Position numbers and translations under genes: made by a program. 64,000 nt of DNA from Anaerolineae bacterium (GTDB lineage Bacteria > Chloroflexota > Anaerolineae > DUEN01). The notes beneath the pieces are model-generated. The model was not told the origin of the DNA. It did not search any database and saw only the letters and a program-made list of their open reading frames with translations. Numbering within the stretch: position 1 is the stretch's first letter; every line of letters starts with the position of its first letter. Of this stretch, positions 26,356 to 35,353 are shown one piece after another. The stretch lies in NCBI GenBank assembly GCA_025060615.1, contig JANXBS010000009.1, positions 1 to 64,000 on the forward strand, written 5' to 3'.

Positions 26356-27093
26356 TTACAGCGGTCGGCGTACGGGCACACCAGCCCGACGAGGAAACTG
26401 TTCAGGTGTGGGGTGCGCTTTCTGCACCGCGACGATGAACCGCTCCTCGGCCAGATAGGGCACCTCAACGGGAAAGATGCAATGCAAGCGACCACCTAAC
26501 ACAGCTAGCGCCCGCTCGGAGGCCATGGCCTCCGCCGCTGCGGCGGGCCCCTTCCAGGCCAACAGCCAGCCATGAAGGCGCAAAAACGGCAAGGTCAGCT
26601 CCAGCAGGGGGCTGAGAGAAGCCACCGCGCGGGCTAAAGCCAAGTCATAGACGGCCCGATGTTCTGGCTGATGAGCCAACTCCTCGGCCCGGCCATGGAT
26701 GGCGATCACGTTGCGCAGTCCCAACTCGGCGATCACATGTTCTAGAAACCGCACCTTCTTTCCAGTGGCCTCCAACAGCGTTAGGCGCAGAGCGGGCCAA
26801 GCGATCTTGAGGGCTAACCCGGGAAAGCCGGCTCCAGTTCCCACGTCAATTGCGGCAGGCGATGTACTCAGATGGGGTGCTCCTTCCTCTGAGGCGAGCT
26901 GAGAGAGCACTGTAAGGCAGCTCAACGAGTCCAGAAAGTGACGGACCTCTACCTGCTCAGGGCTATCCATGGCTGTGAGGTTAAAGCGGCGGTTCCATTC
27001 CAGCAAAAGATCGCTGAAACGCCGGAAGCACGTGAGCTGCTCCTCGGTTAATTCGATCCCCATCTGGCGGGCTCCCTGTCGCAGCCGCTCCAT
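26356..27093 (-). CDS. rsmG: 16S rRNA (guanine-527 N7)-methyltransferase
   Basis: A 245-residue SAM-dependent enzyme that methylates G527 of 16S rRNA. The SAM motif is DVGTGAGFPGLALKI, preceded by the family signature HFLDSLSCL. ALARAVASLSPLLEL and LLAWKGPAA are also typical of GidB. It starts one base after the Trypco1 stop, so it belongs to the ATP-grasp/GNAT/Trypco1 transcript. Confidence 0.93.
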   Translation of the reverse strand: MERLRQGARQMGIELTEEQLTCFRRFSDLLLEWNRRFNLTAMDSPEQVEVRHFLDSLSCLTVLSQLASEEGAPHLSTSPAAIDVGTGAGFPGLALKIAWPALRLTLLEATGKKVRFLEHVIAELGLRNVIAIHGRAEELAHQPEHRAVYDLALARAVASLSPLLELTLPFLRLHGWLLAWKGPAAAAEAMASERALAVLGGRLHCIFPVEVPYLAEERFIVAVQKAHPTPEQFPRRAGVPVRRPL

Positions 27094-27094
27094 C

Positions 27095-27415
27095 TCACCG
27101 CCGCCAGGTCAATGTCACCCGGTAATTCGCCTCGGCACTAGCAGAGGTTATTACCACGCCAGCCTCCGCGCTCAGGGCTACCCCAAACTCCACCTGCACC
27201 TCATCTGGCGGGTCAGCTAGGCCGCGCAGCCTGGCGATGATGGCATCGGCGACCGGCCTCAGGCGTTCCAGCGTCGCTTCGAACGTCTGATGGGCCTGCA
27301 CAATGGCTTCGCCGACGCGCCCAGCGCGCGTCATATCTGCTTCCTCCGCCGGTTCCTGCACTTGAATTAGGACAGAGCCCCCCGCCTCTAACGGGAATTC
27401 GATTAGACGCCTCAT
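27095..27415 (-). CDS. Trypsin-co-occurring domain 1 (Trypco1, CU044_2847-like) protein
   Basis: A 106-residue single-domain protein. The C-terminal pattern PDEVQVEFGVALSAEAGVVI then ANYRVTLTW is the family hallmark, preceded by a helical part with FEATLERLRPVADAI. Trypco1 has been described next to trypsin-like proteases and NTPases in predicted bacterial conflict systems. No protease is adjacent here; it sits two bases after a GNAT gene and one base before rsmG. Its role is unknown. Confidence 0.78.
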   Translation of the reverse strand: MRRLIEFPLEAGGSVLIQVQEPAEEADMTRAGRVGEAIVQAHQTFEATLERLRPVADAIIARLRGLADPPDEVQVEFGVALSAEAGVVITSASAEANYRVTLTWRR

Positions 27416-27417
27416 GA

Positions 27418-27975
27418 TCAGCCCCCGCTTATGAGCGCACTGGCTGTGCCTTCCGGCGCTGACGTGTTTCCGCCTTCTTTTGCCAGGGAGGTGGAATGGG
27501 GGAGGAACTCCTTCTCAAAGATGATGAGGTCGTCCCCAGGGGCGTAGAAATCATGAATCACTGCTGCATAGTGATAACCGCATTCCTCGTAGAAGCGCCG
27601 AGCGGGCGCATAGGCCGGCGTGCTCGACGTTTCCACCACCAGAAGACGTCCACCACGGGCCTGTACCTCGGCTTCCACTCGTTCTAGTAGGGCATGGCCA
27701 ATTCCACGCCCACGGCTTGCCGGATCCACGGCAATCCAATATAGATCAAAGGTACCTTTAGTGAGCGGAGCTGGGCCAAAGCAGGCGAACCCCACCACCC
27801 GTGAACTCTCCCGGTAAACCAAGAACGAGTATCCGCTGGCCTCTCCTTGCCCAAGGTAAGCGTTCCACAGCTCCTCGACACATGCCACATCTGTTGGGCT
27901 AAAGGCGTTGACTTGAGCTGTTAGCTCACGAATTTGCTGGCCATCTTCTGCTCGCGCTTTCTCGATCATATACAT
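27418..27975 (-). CDS. GNAT-family N-acetyltransferase
   Basis: A 185-residue acetyltransferase. The acetyl-CoA loop is SRGRGIGHALL, after LYWIAVDPA, and the C-terminal RRFYEECGYHYAA is the usual GNAT end. A 25-residue tail follows the domain. Its start overlaps the stop of the ATP-grasp gene by 10 bp, so the two are coupled. That suggests successive steps on one small molecule or peptide, which is inference. Confidence 0.85.
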   Translation of the reverse strand: MYMIEKARAEDGQQIRELTAQVNAFSPTDVACVEELWNAYLGQGEASGYSFLVYRESSRVVGFACFGPAPLTKGTFDLYWIAVDPASRGRGIGHALLERVEAEVQARGGRLLVVETSSTPAYAPARRFYEECGYHYAAVIHDFYAPGDDLIIFEKEFLPHSTSLAKEGGNTSAPEGTASALISGG

Positions 27976-29012
27976 GAATCCTTTTGCTTCAAGGCTAGCT
28001 CCAGAATTCGCACGACCATTTGCGTGTAGGTATATCCGGCTGCCTGAGCTGCAATGGCAAATCCAGCATCGGGGGACAAATCCGGGTTGGTGTTGACCTC
28101 GATCACATAAACCGTCCCATCATCAGCCAGCCGCGTATCCATACGAGCATATCCGCGACAGCCGATAGCCGCCCAGGCCCGCCGCGCAAGGCTCGACAGA
28201 TGTGCCCGAAGAGCCGGCGTGATTGGGGCTGGACACCGGGACTGGATATGAGTGTACTCAAAGGAGCGCGAATCCCATTTCGCAGAAAAAGATAAAATGC
28301 GTAGGTGGGAATCAGCAAGGGCACTGAAGTCCGATTCAGAAGGCGGAAGGACCTCGGGTGGCTCGCCCCACACCGAGACGCTGAACTCACGACCTGGAAT
28401 AAACGCCTCAACCAGAGCGGCCTGACGATAGCATTCCACCACATACGCCACGCGATCGCGGAGTTGAGAGAGAGTGTAGACCACCGATTCCGCCTCGATC
28501 CCAATGCTGCCATGCTCAGCGGCCGGCTTGACGATCAGAGGGAAGCTCAAGCCAACAAGGGATTCTGGTGTGATCTCAGAGGGATGGCGGAAAAACCTTC
28601 CCGGCGGGATCGGCACTCCGGCCGCTGCCAGCGCTTTACGGCCACGGACCTTGTTAATGGAAAGCACCATGGCATCGCCATCGGAGCCTGTAAAGCGATA
28701 TCCCATGGCCTCTAACGCCCAGGCAATGCGTGCCTCTTCGAAGAGTCGACCTTCCACCCCCTCGCCTAGATTGAAGACCACCCACTCAGTCGGAGGATAT
28801 GGAGCTAACGCTAGCTCCACGTCGGTGAGGATGGGCACCTGCACTACCCGATATCCGGCTGTCAGGAGCGCTTCAGCTACCGCCTGAGCGCAAGTGATCA
28901 CCCCTTGCTCGGCTAATAGATCGTGCGCTTGCCCTTTTATCAAGCGCTCACTGCGATTGTACAGGACTACGACTCCTGGAGGTGGCTCCTTTATGTCCGT
29001 TCGCACGGTCAC
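27966..29012 (-). CDS. ATP-grasp ligase, D-alanine-D-alanine ligase-like
   Basis: A 348-residue ATP-grasp enzyme. The central ATP-binding region is LSFPLIVKPAAEHGSIGI, and EAFIPGREFSVSVWG and VIEVNTNPDLSPDAGF hold the metal and phosphate contacts. It resembles Ddl but lacks its usual context; true peptidoglycan Ddl could be elsewhere. The GTG start is uncertain, with another GTG two codons later. With the coupled GNAT it may build and then acetylate a dipeptide-like product. Confidence 0.8.
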   Translation of the reverse strand: MTVRTDIKEPPPGVVVLYNRSERLIKGQAHDLLAEQGVITCAQAVAEALLTAGYRVVQVPILTDVELALAPYPPTEWVVFNLGEGVEGRLFEEARIAWALEAMGYRFTGSDGDAMVLSINKVRGRKALAAAGVPIPPGRFFRHPSEITPESLVGLSFPLIVKPAAEHGSIGIEAESVVYTLSQLRDRVAYVVECYRQAALVEAFIPGREFSVSVWGEPPEVLPPSESDFSALADSHLRILSFSAKWDSRSFEYTHIQSRCPAPITPALRAHLSSLARRAWAAIGCRGYARMDTRLADDGTVYVIEVNTNPDLSPDAGFAIAAQAAGYTYTQMVVRILELALKQKDSCI

Positions 29013-29102
29013 TCACTTTCGAGATCACGTGGACTAACAACAGCAAGCCTTCCCACTGGATGTAAGGTTATTAGCATCTCATCAAGGCCACCGACATTCA
29101 GG

Positions 29103-29132
29103 ATTATACCAGACCATCGGGCAGGCATGTAA
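29103..29132 (-). promoter_or_regulatory. Probable promoter of the ATP-grasp operon
   Basis: On the minus strand TATAAT (29103-29108), preceded by TGG as a partial extended -10, and TTACAT (29127-29132) with an 18-bp spacer. Confidence 0.5.
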
Positions 29133-29182
29133 ACACGTGATCGAGTTGGAATGCCTCCTCAACAAGTTGTCGAAACTGACTT

Positions 29183-30058
29183 TCACAGCCTGCGCCACCA
29201 CAGGATCAGGCTGATCAAGCCCAAGATGGCGGCACTGGCGATCCCTACCAACCCGAATACCAACAGCCGCATCACATCCTGACGAGTTCCCTCAATCGGT
29301 GAAGGCGGCATCCGCCTAGTAGGCTCCCGACGAGCCGACTCCTGAGGTGGCTCGAGGACGGAACGCTCTTCGGAAAGCCTCTCTGCTACTATCGTTGGGG
29401 AAGGGGTCGGCGCTTCGATCGCAGCTTCGATCGTGGCCAGAGGCAAGGCGGGCTGTTCCACCACTGACGCGGTAGGGACTGGTGTAACCAATTCAGTAGG
29501 TATGGGCATAACAGGCTCCATCAAAGAGGGTGGCGGAAACTGCTCAGAAGGTGTCACCCAGATGGGCGTCGGTGTCGGCGTGGGGATCACCATGGACGTT
29601 TGCAAAGGTGTGAAAGTGGGAAAGGGCGCAGGGGAAGGTGTGGGCGTAAACGCGGGGATAGGCGTTGGAGGGATCACTGTGATCTTCAAAAGCCGCTCTT
29701 GCTCTCCCTCGGCAGTGAAAAGCTGCAGCCGATACATAGTGCTGACGGTCGGGCAAATCAGCATGAACCCAGAAAGAGGTTTCGGCTCGCCCTCTACGAG
29801 CACGCTTTGCGCATTGCCCACGTTCCACCGCAGCCAGGTACATGTTCCCTTCACGATCATCGTGCTATCAGCAGTGAAAGTGGCATACGGCGTGGGAGTG
29901 GGAATAGACGTGGGCGATTGCTGAGCCCAGCTCGTGTGATGAGGACTGCGCACAAGGGTGAGATGGATGATCCACACCATAATGAGGAGCCACGATAGCC
30001 CCGTCATGATCGCTCTAGTAGCCCCTCGTGCTGGTCTGAGAATAGGGCGATCCGTCAT
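29183..30058 (-). CDS. Pro/Thr-rich membrane-anchored surface protein
   Basis: A 291-residue protein with a signal or anchor helix near residues 20-38. A small beta domain follows at about 60-130 (CTWLRWNVGNAQSVLVEGE, CPTVSTMYRLQL), then a long PTPTP spacer, and a C-terminal helix (LLVFGLVGIASAAILGLISL) with a short RR end. Such proteins are common on Chloroflexota cells, and the small domain with its WxN and CP..YxL pattern recurs there. The start at 30058 follows GAGAGAGG. The binding partner is unknown. Confidence 0.7.
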   Translation of the reverse strand: MTDRPILRPARGATRAIMTGLSWLLIMVWIIHLTLVRSPHHTSWAQQSPTSIPTPTPYATFTADSTMIVKGTCTWLRWNVGNAQSVLVEGEPKPLSGFMLICPTVSTMYRLQLFTAEGEQERLLKITVIPPTPIPAFTPTPSPAPFPTFTPLQTSMVIPTPTPTPIWVTPSEQFPPPSLMEPVMPIPTELVTPVPTASVVEQPALPLATIEAAIEAPTPSPTIVAERLSEERSVLEPPQESARREPTRRMPPSPIEGTRQDVMRLLVFGLVGIASAAILGLISLILWWRRL

Positions 30059-30241
30059 GAGCCTCTCTCTACATAGCACCTCAGAGGCGGTATTGGCCCA
30101 ACAACACGAGTTCCCCGATCGTCTGCAGAGAGGCCCGACTCTCAGAAAGCGATACCAATATAGAGCCGCACCTTACTTGCGCCTGCCTCGTCTGTCAGAT
30201 CCGGCATTTAGGCCTTCCGCCGCTGCTCCCTTGCGGCAAGG

Positions 30242-30271
30242 AGTATAACACCGAGAGCTAGAAGGTGTCAA
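30242..30271 (-). promoter_or_regulatory. Promoter of the Pro/Thr-rich gene
   Basis: Minus-strand TTGACA (30266-30271) and TATACT (30242-30247), 18-bp spacer. It is back to back with the qor promoter. The leader to 30058 is about 180 nt with no further element recognised. Confidence 0.65.
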
Positions 30272-30292
30272 CCGGCTTGCAGCACCCCTTAC

Positions 30293-30321
30293 TTGCAAGT
30301 GGACAAGGCGTCAGATACAAT
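30293..30321 (+). promoter_or_regulatory. Promoter of the quinone oxidoreductase gene
   Basis: TTGCAA (30293-30298) and TACAAT (30316-30321), 17-bp spacer. The -35 boxes of the two divergent promoters are 21 bp apart. Confidence 0.65.
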
Positions 30322-30381
30322 CCCTCATCAGAGCCATAGATGTCTTACCGTCCATCGTCGAATCAACATGGGAGGTCAAGG

Positions 30382-31350
30382 ATGAAAGCAGTTCGCGTAC
30401 ACTCGTTCGGTGGCCCCGAGGTGCTGACTTATGAGGAGATTCCGCTGCCGGAGCCAGGCCCGGGCGAGGCGCGGGTGAGGATTGAGGCGGCAGGAGTTAA
30501 CTTCATTGATATCTATCACCGTACAGGCCAGTACCGGGGGCAGTTGCCTATGACCCTGGGGATGGAAGCCGCCGGCGTGGTGGATGTCGTCGGCGCCGGG
30601 GTCACCGAGGTGCGGCCGGGCGACCGCGTCGCCTACGCCATGCAGCAGGGCTCATACGCCGAGTACGCCATCGTCCCCGCCTGGAAGCTGGTGCCGGTGC
30701 CCGACGCGATAGACACTCAATCGGCGGCCGCGGTCATGTTACAGGGGATGACGGCACACTATCTGACCTACAGCACCTATCCGCTCCAGCCAGGGGATAT
30801 AGCGCTGGTACACGCAGCGGCGGGTGGCGTCGGGCTGTTGCTGGTGCAGTTGGCCAAGCGGCGAGGAGCGCGGGTAATCGGCACCGTCTCTACTGAAGAG
30901 AAGGCACGCCTGGCCCAGGAAATGGGCGCAGATGAGGTGGTCCTGTACACCCAGGCCGATTTTGAGGCAGAAGTGCGACGGCTTACCAGTGGCCGAGGCG
31001 TGGACGTCGTCTATGATTCGGTGGGCAGGGCGACCTTTGACAAAAGCTTGAATTGTCTCCGGCCGCGCGGCTACCTGGTGCTCTATGGACAATCCAGTGG
31101 CGCTGTACCGCCGCTCGATCCGCAGGTGCTGAACACCAAAGGTTCCCTCTTTCTGACCCGGCCCAGCCTGGGGCATTACGCTGCCACACGGGAAGAGCTG
31201 CTGGGACGGGCGAACGATCTGTTCCAGTGGATGATGGATGGCGCATTGGCCGTGCGGATTGACCAGACGTACCCTCTGTCGGAAGCGGCTGCAGCGCATC
31301 GGTACATGGAAGGCCGGCAGACGAAAGGGAAAGTTTTGTTGATCCCGTGA
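30382..31350 (+). CDS. qor: NADPH:quinone oxidoreductase, zeta-crystallin-like MDR
   Basis: A 322-residue zinc-independent medium-chain dehydrogenase. [16 protein letters not shown] and the NADPH loop [25 protein letters not shown] are the Qor signature, and the [13 protein letters not shown] end matches. The start at 30382 is just after GGGAGGTCAAGG; an in-frame ATG 14 codons upstream is less likely. It reduces quinones with NADPH in known relatives. It converges on the dehydratase gene at a hairpin. Confidence 0.9.
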   Translation: MKAVRVHSFGGPEVLTYEEIPLPEPGPGEARVRIEAAGVNFIDIYHRTGQYRGQLPMTLGMEAAGVVDVVGAGVTEVRPGDRVAYAMQQGSYAEYAIVPAWKLVPVPDAIDTQSAAAVMLQGMTAHYLTYSTYPLQPGDIALVHAAAGGVGLLLVQLAKRRGARVIGTVSTEEKARLAQEMGADEVVLYTQADFEAEVRRLTSGRGVDVVYDSVGRATFDKSLNCLRPRGYLVLYGQSSGAVPPLDPQVLNTKGSLFLTRPSLGHYAATREELLGRANDLFQWMMDGALAVRIDQTYPLSEAAAAHRYMEGRQTKGKVLLIP

Positions 31351-31359
31351 GTTGAGCCA

Positions 31360-31398
31360 GGTGATCGGATAGGCTGCGAAGCCGCCCATCCGATCACC
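31360..31398. terminator. Bidirectional hairpin between qor and the dehydratase
   Basis: Perfect 11-bp arms (31360-31370, 31388-31398) enclose an inner GGCT/AGCC stem capped by a GCGA tetraloop. There is no clear T run on either side. Confidence 0.55.
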
Positions 31399-31409
31399 CA
31401 TCTCCAAGC

Positions 31410-33389
31410 CTATCTCCCAAGAGCCTTCCTCCCCGCCTCCAAGAGCTCGATGATCGCCTCTACATCGTATACGCAACCGCCCCAGGTGCCGCCGCTGGCG
31501 TTCTGTAGCGCTGCCCATAGGCGTGTGTCATCGGGCAGGTCGGGATCAGAGGTTAGGTCGGGATGTGGGTCTCGCGACGCTAACACAGCCGCCCCTTCCT
31601 CTGGACTGTACCGCCGCCCATCATGGCCGATCAGGTTCACGCTCCCCGTCAAGTGAACGCAATCAATAATGATCTGGATCGTGTCCCCTTCGCGCACGCG
31701 GCCAATGGGGCCGCCGGCCAGCGCTTCCGGACTCACATGGCCGATGCACGCGCCCGTGCTCACCCCGCTGAACCGGGCATCGGTGATGAGCGCCACCTCC
31801 TTGCCCCAGGGCAGGTGCCGTAAGGCCGCCGTGAGCTGGTAAACCTCTTCCATGCCGGACCCCATCGGCCCCCGACCAATCAGCACGATGACGTCCCCTG
31901 GCCGGATTGGCCGGTCGTTCAGCCCTTTGACAGCGGCGATGGCTGCCCGTTCGTTGGTGAAGACACGCGCGGGGCCGATCTTGCGATAGACGCCGTCGGG
32001 ATCCACTACGCTGGGATCAATCGCTGTGCTCTTGATCACAGAGCCCTCCGGGGCCAAGTTGCCCACCGGAAATGTGACGGTGCTGGTAAGCCCCCGTTCA
32101 CGCGCTCGTTGCGGGCTCATGATCACCTCGTCAGGGTCCACCCCATCCTCGCTTCGTAGCCGCTCGCGCAGCCGTTGGCGTCGTTCGCTGCGCTCCCACA
32201 TCTCTAGCATCTCACCCAGGGGCCGGCCCTGCACGGTCAGCGTGTCCAGACGTAGCAGCCCCAGATCACGCAGATGCAGCATCACCTCGGGCACGCCGCC
32301 AGCCAGAAACACGCGCACCGTGGGATGGCCTACTGGCCCGTTGGGCAACACGTCTACCAACCGCGGCACCATGCGGTTGATCCGCGCCCAGTCCTCCAAC
32401 GTCGGCCGTCGCAACCCCGCTGCGTGGGCGATGGCTGGGATATGCAGCAACAGATTGGTGCTGCCGCCAAACGCGGCATGGGTGACCATCGCATTGTGGA
32501 TCGAGTCCTCGGTCAGGATGTCGGCGATCGTGATGCCAGCCTCTTCCAGAGCCATCAACGCCTGCGCCGAGCGCCGCGCCATATCAAGCCAGATCGGCTG
32601 GCCAGATGGCGTAAGGGCTGAGTGGGTCAGGGAGAGGCCCAGCGCCTCGCACACAACCTGACTGGTGGCCGCGGTGCCCAGAAACTGACACCCCCCGCCA
32701 GGCGAGGCGCAGGCGCGGCAGCCCAGCTCGGCGGCCTCCTCTAGGGTGATCAGCCCATGGGCGAAGCGGGCACCCAGCGATTGAACCTTGCCGGCGTCCT
32801 CGCCCTCTGTCGGAGGCAGGGTGACGCCGCCGGGCACCACAATACAGGGCAGCCTGCGTTGCGCTGCCAACGCCATCATCATGGCGGGCAGCCCTTTATC
32901 GCAGGTGGCCACCCCCATTACCCCGCGCCGCGTGGGCAGGGAACGGATGAGCCGGCGCAGCACGATCGCCGCATCGTTACGGTAGGGCAGGCTGTCGAAC
33001 ATGCCAGTTGTGCCCTGGGTCCGCCCATCGCAGGGGTCGGAGACGAAACCGGCGAAGGGAATACACCCCTGGCGGCGGAACTCCTCCGCTGCAGCTTGCA
33101 TCAACAGTCCGACCTCCCAGTGGCCGGTGTGATAGCCTAGGGCGATGGGGCTGCCATCAGGGGCGCGGATGCCACCTTGAGTGCTTAGGATCAGAAACTC
33201 CTTCCGGCGGAGTTGAGCGGGGTCCCAGCCCATGCCGACATCTTGAGTGAGGCCGAAGATCTCGCCGCTGGGTGCATGAAGTAAATACTCCGCGTCGAGG
33301 GGAAGCCGGCCTGCTGGCCCGGGGGCATGAGTGCGGACAGCATAGATGCTAGGATCTGAGGAATCCATTGAGATGAACGCAGCTTTCAT
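31410..33389 (-). CDS. IlvD/Edd-family dehydratase, D-xylonate dehydratase type (YjhG/YagF)
   Basis: A 659-residue iron-sulfur dehydratase. Cluster cysteines are likely C120 (DPCDGRTQG), C163 ([10 protein letters not shown]) and C234 ([14 protein letters not shown]). The length and the C-terminal TGSVNLIG and ISFSGVS-like parts fit the YjhG/YagF branch, which converts D-xylonate to 2-keto-3-deoxy-xylonate, rather than IlvD (about 560). No other pentose genes are adjacent. GAGAGGAG lies before the ATG. The substrate call is by family only. Confidence 0.82.
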   Translation of the reverse strand: MKAAFISMDSSDPSIYAVRTHAPGPAGRLPLDAEYLLHAPSGEIFGLTQDVGMGWDPAQLRRKEFLILSTQGGIRAPDGSPIALGYHTGHWEVGLLMQAAAEEFRRQGCIPFAGFVSDPCDGRTQGTTGMFDSLPYRNDAAIVLRRLIRSLPTRRGVMGVATCDKGLPAMMMALAAQRRLPCIVVPGGVTLPPTEGEDAGKVQSLGARFAHGLITLEEAAELGCRACASPGGGCQFLGTAATSQVVCEALGLSLTHSALTPSGQPIWLDMARRSAQALMALEEAGITIADILTEDSIHNAMVTHAAFGGSTNLLLHIPAIAHAAGLRRPTLEDWARINRMVPRLVDVLPNGPVGHPTVRVFLAGGVPEVMLHLRDLGLLRLDTLTVQGRPLGEMLEMWERSERRQRLRERLRSEDGVDPDEVIMSPQRARERGLTSTVTFPVGNLAPEGSVIKSTAIDPSVVDPDGVYRKIGPARVFTNERAAIAAVKGLNDRPIRPGDVIVLIGRGPMGSGMEEVYQLTAALRHLPWGKEVALITDARFSGVSTGACIGHVSPEALAGGPIGRVREGDTIQIIIDCVHLTGSVNLIGHDGRRYSPEEGAAVLASRDPHPDLTSDPDLPDDTRLWAALQNASGGTWGGCVYDVEAIIELLEAGRKALGR

Positions 33390-33551
33390 GTTTTTGCTCC
33401 TCTCGAATGTTGCTGTTGGCTCTGGTGTTTCGGACCTTTTGACTTCTTCAGATCGCTCCCAAGGGAAGGTTTCTTTGCAGCTACGGCCTTAGCGCAAGGC
33501 GCTTTGAAAACCCGCTGACAGATTGCGCATGCACTACGGCCCTGCCCTCCG

Positions 33552-33580
33552 TTGCGAACTCGGATAGCATCTGCTATAAT
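33552..33580 (+). promoter_or_regulatory. Promoter of the DUF4013 gene
   Basis: TTGCGA (33552-33557) and TATAAT (33575-33580), 17-bp spacer. Confidence 0.7.
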
Positions 33581-33640
33581 CTTGGCACGTCGTCAAAAAT
33601 CCATTCCATGAGCGTGCCACTCGCTCAGGAGGAGGTAATC

Positions 33641-34333
33641 ATGGACATTGGCAAGGCTTTCGGCTTCGTCTTCGAAGACCCCGAGTGGTTAATCAAGGTG
33701 CTGGTCGGTGGCCTCGTGATCCTGGGCGGGGTACTGCTCAGCCCGATCCTGGTCGGATTCTTCCTTCTGTTCGTCCTGGAGGGGTATTCCATCCAACTAT
33801 TGAAGAATGTCCGAGACGGCCTGAAACATCCTTTGCCGCGCTGGGACAACTGGGGGGACAAGGCCGTCAAAGGTCTCAAGCTCTTCGTTATCTTCCTGAT
33901 CTGGGCGATCCCGATCATCGCCGTATCGTTGGTGTCCTTTGTGATCTCAGCCCTGGCCGCTGACAACCAGGATCTTACCCCTGTAGCCGCCGCAGCCTCT
34001 ATTTGTCTCGCATGCGTATCTTTCCTGTGGGGTATCTGGTTAGCCGTGCTCTCGCCGGCCATTTGTGTCCGCTTTGCGGAGACCGAACAGATCAGCGCTG
34101 GTTTTGAGCTGAGCAGGCTTTTGGCTTTCATTCGCGACAACCTTGGCGACATCATCGTTGCCGTGTTGATCAGCCTGGTCGCCAGCATAGTGGCTTTGAT
34201 CGCCGGCTTTATCCTCTGCGCCATCGGCCTGTTGTTCACTGGCTTCTGGGCAGGGTTAGTGCAATTCCACCTGTTCGGCCAGATCGCCCGGCGTGATGCG
34301 GCCCGGCGCGCCGCATCACCGGTGATGGCATAA
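33641..34333 (+). CDS. DUF4013 integral membrane protein
   Basis: A 230-residue protein with four to five membrane helices (about 16-40, 70-95, 110-135, 155-180 and 185-205). The pattern of a first helix pair followed by LLKNVRDGLKHPLPRWDNW is the DUF4013 signature. GGAGGAGGT precedes the start at 33641. It is monocistronic and of unknown function. An imperfect hairpin with TTTTT after it (around 34400-34447) may end the transcript. Confidence 0.75.
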   Translation: MDIGKAFGFVFEDPEWLIKVLVGGLVILGGVLLSPILVGFFLLFVLEGYSIQLLKNVRDGLKHPLPRWDNWGDKAVKGLKLFVIFLIWAIPIIAVSLVSFVISALAADNQDLTPVAAAASICLACVSFLWGIWLAVLSPAICVRFAETEQISAGFELSRLLAFIRDNLGDIIVAVLISLVASIVALIAGFILCAIGLLFTGFWAGLVQFHLFGQIARRDAARRAASPVMA

Positions 34334-34443
34334 CCCCGGCCCTTTTATCAGCGTGCATCAGCGATGAGGTGCGCCCTAGACACCCGTTGAAAACCGGAGC
34401 CTGTTCCAGCTTTTGGGCGCCGAGCAGTTGGGCAGGCTGATTT

Positions 34444-35277
34444 TTAGGGCCTGCTCAAGAGCAGGCGAATCAGCTCATCCGCCTGGGTAAAGTCTGGGAT
34501 CAGCAGGTCAGCTCCGGCGCGGATGAGCCGCTGTCGTTTCCGCTCGTTCCAGCCGCGCCGATGGATCTCGTCTGACGCCACGCCCAGCGCGAGGGCGCCG
34601 CGCGCTTTCGCCTCGCGTATCTCCACCGGCCCATCGCCGACCACCAACAGTTCAGGCCCACGCAGGCCGTGCTCGTCCAGGATGCGCTGGATGATCCGCG
34701 CCTTGTCATGCGCTTCGGTCTCGTCCAGCGCGCCGTAGATGCCGCCGGCGAACAGCGGCGCAATCCTCAGCGCGCCAGCTTCTTCCACTACATAGACGTG
34801 ATCGGACCCTGATGCTAGATAGAGGATGACGCCGTGCGTCACCAGCGCCTCTAGGAAGCGCCGGGCGCCGGCGATCATCAAATCGTCCGCGGTGACTTCG
34901 CCGCGCATCAGGCGGCCCAATCGCTCGCGCACTGGCCGCAGCAGACGCTCGTTGTAGATCGCCTTGTATTCCCGCGCGGTGCGCGGCTGCCGGGTCAGCC
35001 TGTGTCGGCGCACCGCCTCCTCCAGCCATTCCATCTGCCGGATTGTCAGGATACCGGTGGAGCGGTCCACGTATTCGGCTACCTCGGCCTCGATGGCCGC
35101 CCGCCGCTCGGCCGAGACCTCTGCGCCCTCGCAGATCATCTCCACCATCAGCGGCCGCATGATCTCCTCCCATCCCTGGCGAATGGTGGAGATCGTGCCG
35201 TCAAAGTCGAAGAGGGCATGGCGTACGTAGCCGACAGAAGCGGATGGGTTCAGGACTTCTAGCCAGTCATCGGTCAT
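34444..35277 (-). CDS. HAD-superfamily hydrolase (phosphatase)
   Basis: A 277-residue HAD enzyme. The nucleophile motif is DFDGTIS, motif II is YLASGSD, and motif III/IV is LLVVGDGPVEIREAKARGALALGVASDE, with helical cap insert after the first motif. It follows the PfkB kinase gene by 76 bp in a set with a GmhA-like SIS protein, so a sugar-phosphate phosphatase role (the place of GmhB in heptose synthesis) is reasonable, though it is not GmhB-like in sequence. Confidence 0.82.
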   Translation of the reverse strand: MTDDWLEVLNPSASVGYVRHALFDFDGTISTIRQGWEEIMRPLMVEMICEGAEVSAERRAAIEAEVAEYVDRSTGILTIRQMEWLEEAVRRHRLTRQPRTAREYKAIYNERLLRPVRERLGRLMRGEVTADDLMIAGARRFLEALVTHGVILYLASGSDHVYVVEEAGALRIAPLFAGGIYGALDETEAHDKARIIQRILDEHGLRGPELLVVGDGPVEIREAKARGALALGVASDEIHRRGWNERKRQRLIRAGADLLIPDFTQADELIRLLLSRP

Positions 35278-35353
35278 CAGCAGCGATCCCCGGCGCTCAG
35301 CCCGCGCTACTCAGCCAGTGATAATCACTAGTGATTGCCTTTGGCCCAGGGAA

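Noticed and set aside
29433-29924. Plus-strand Gly-Val-rich frame opposite the Pro/Thr-rich protein
   Set aside because: Same cause: reverse reading of a PTPTP repeat. No ribosome site or homology.
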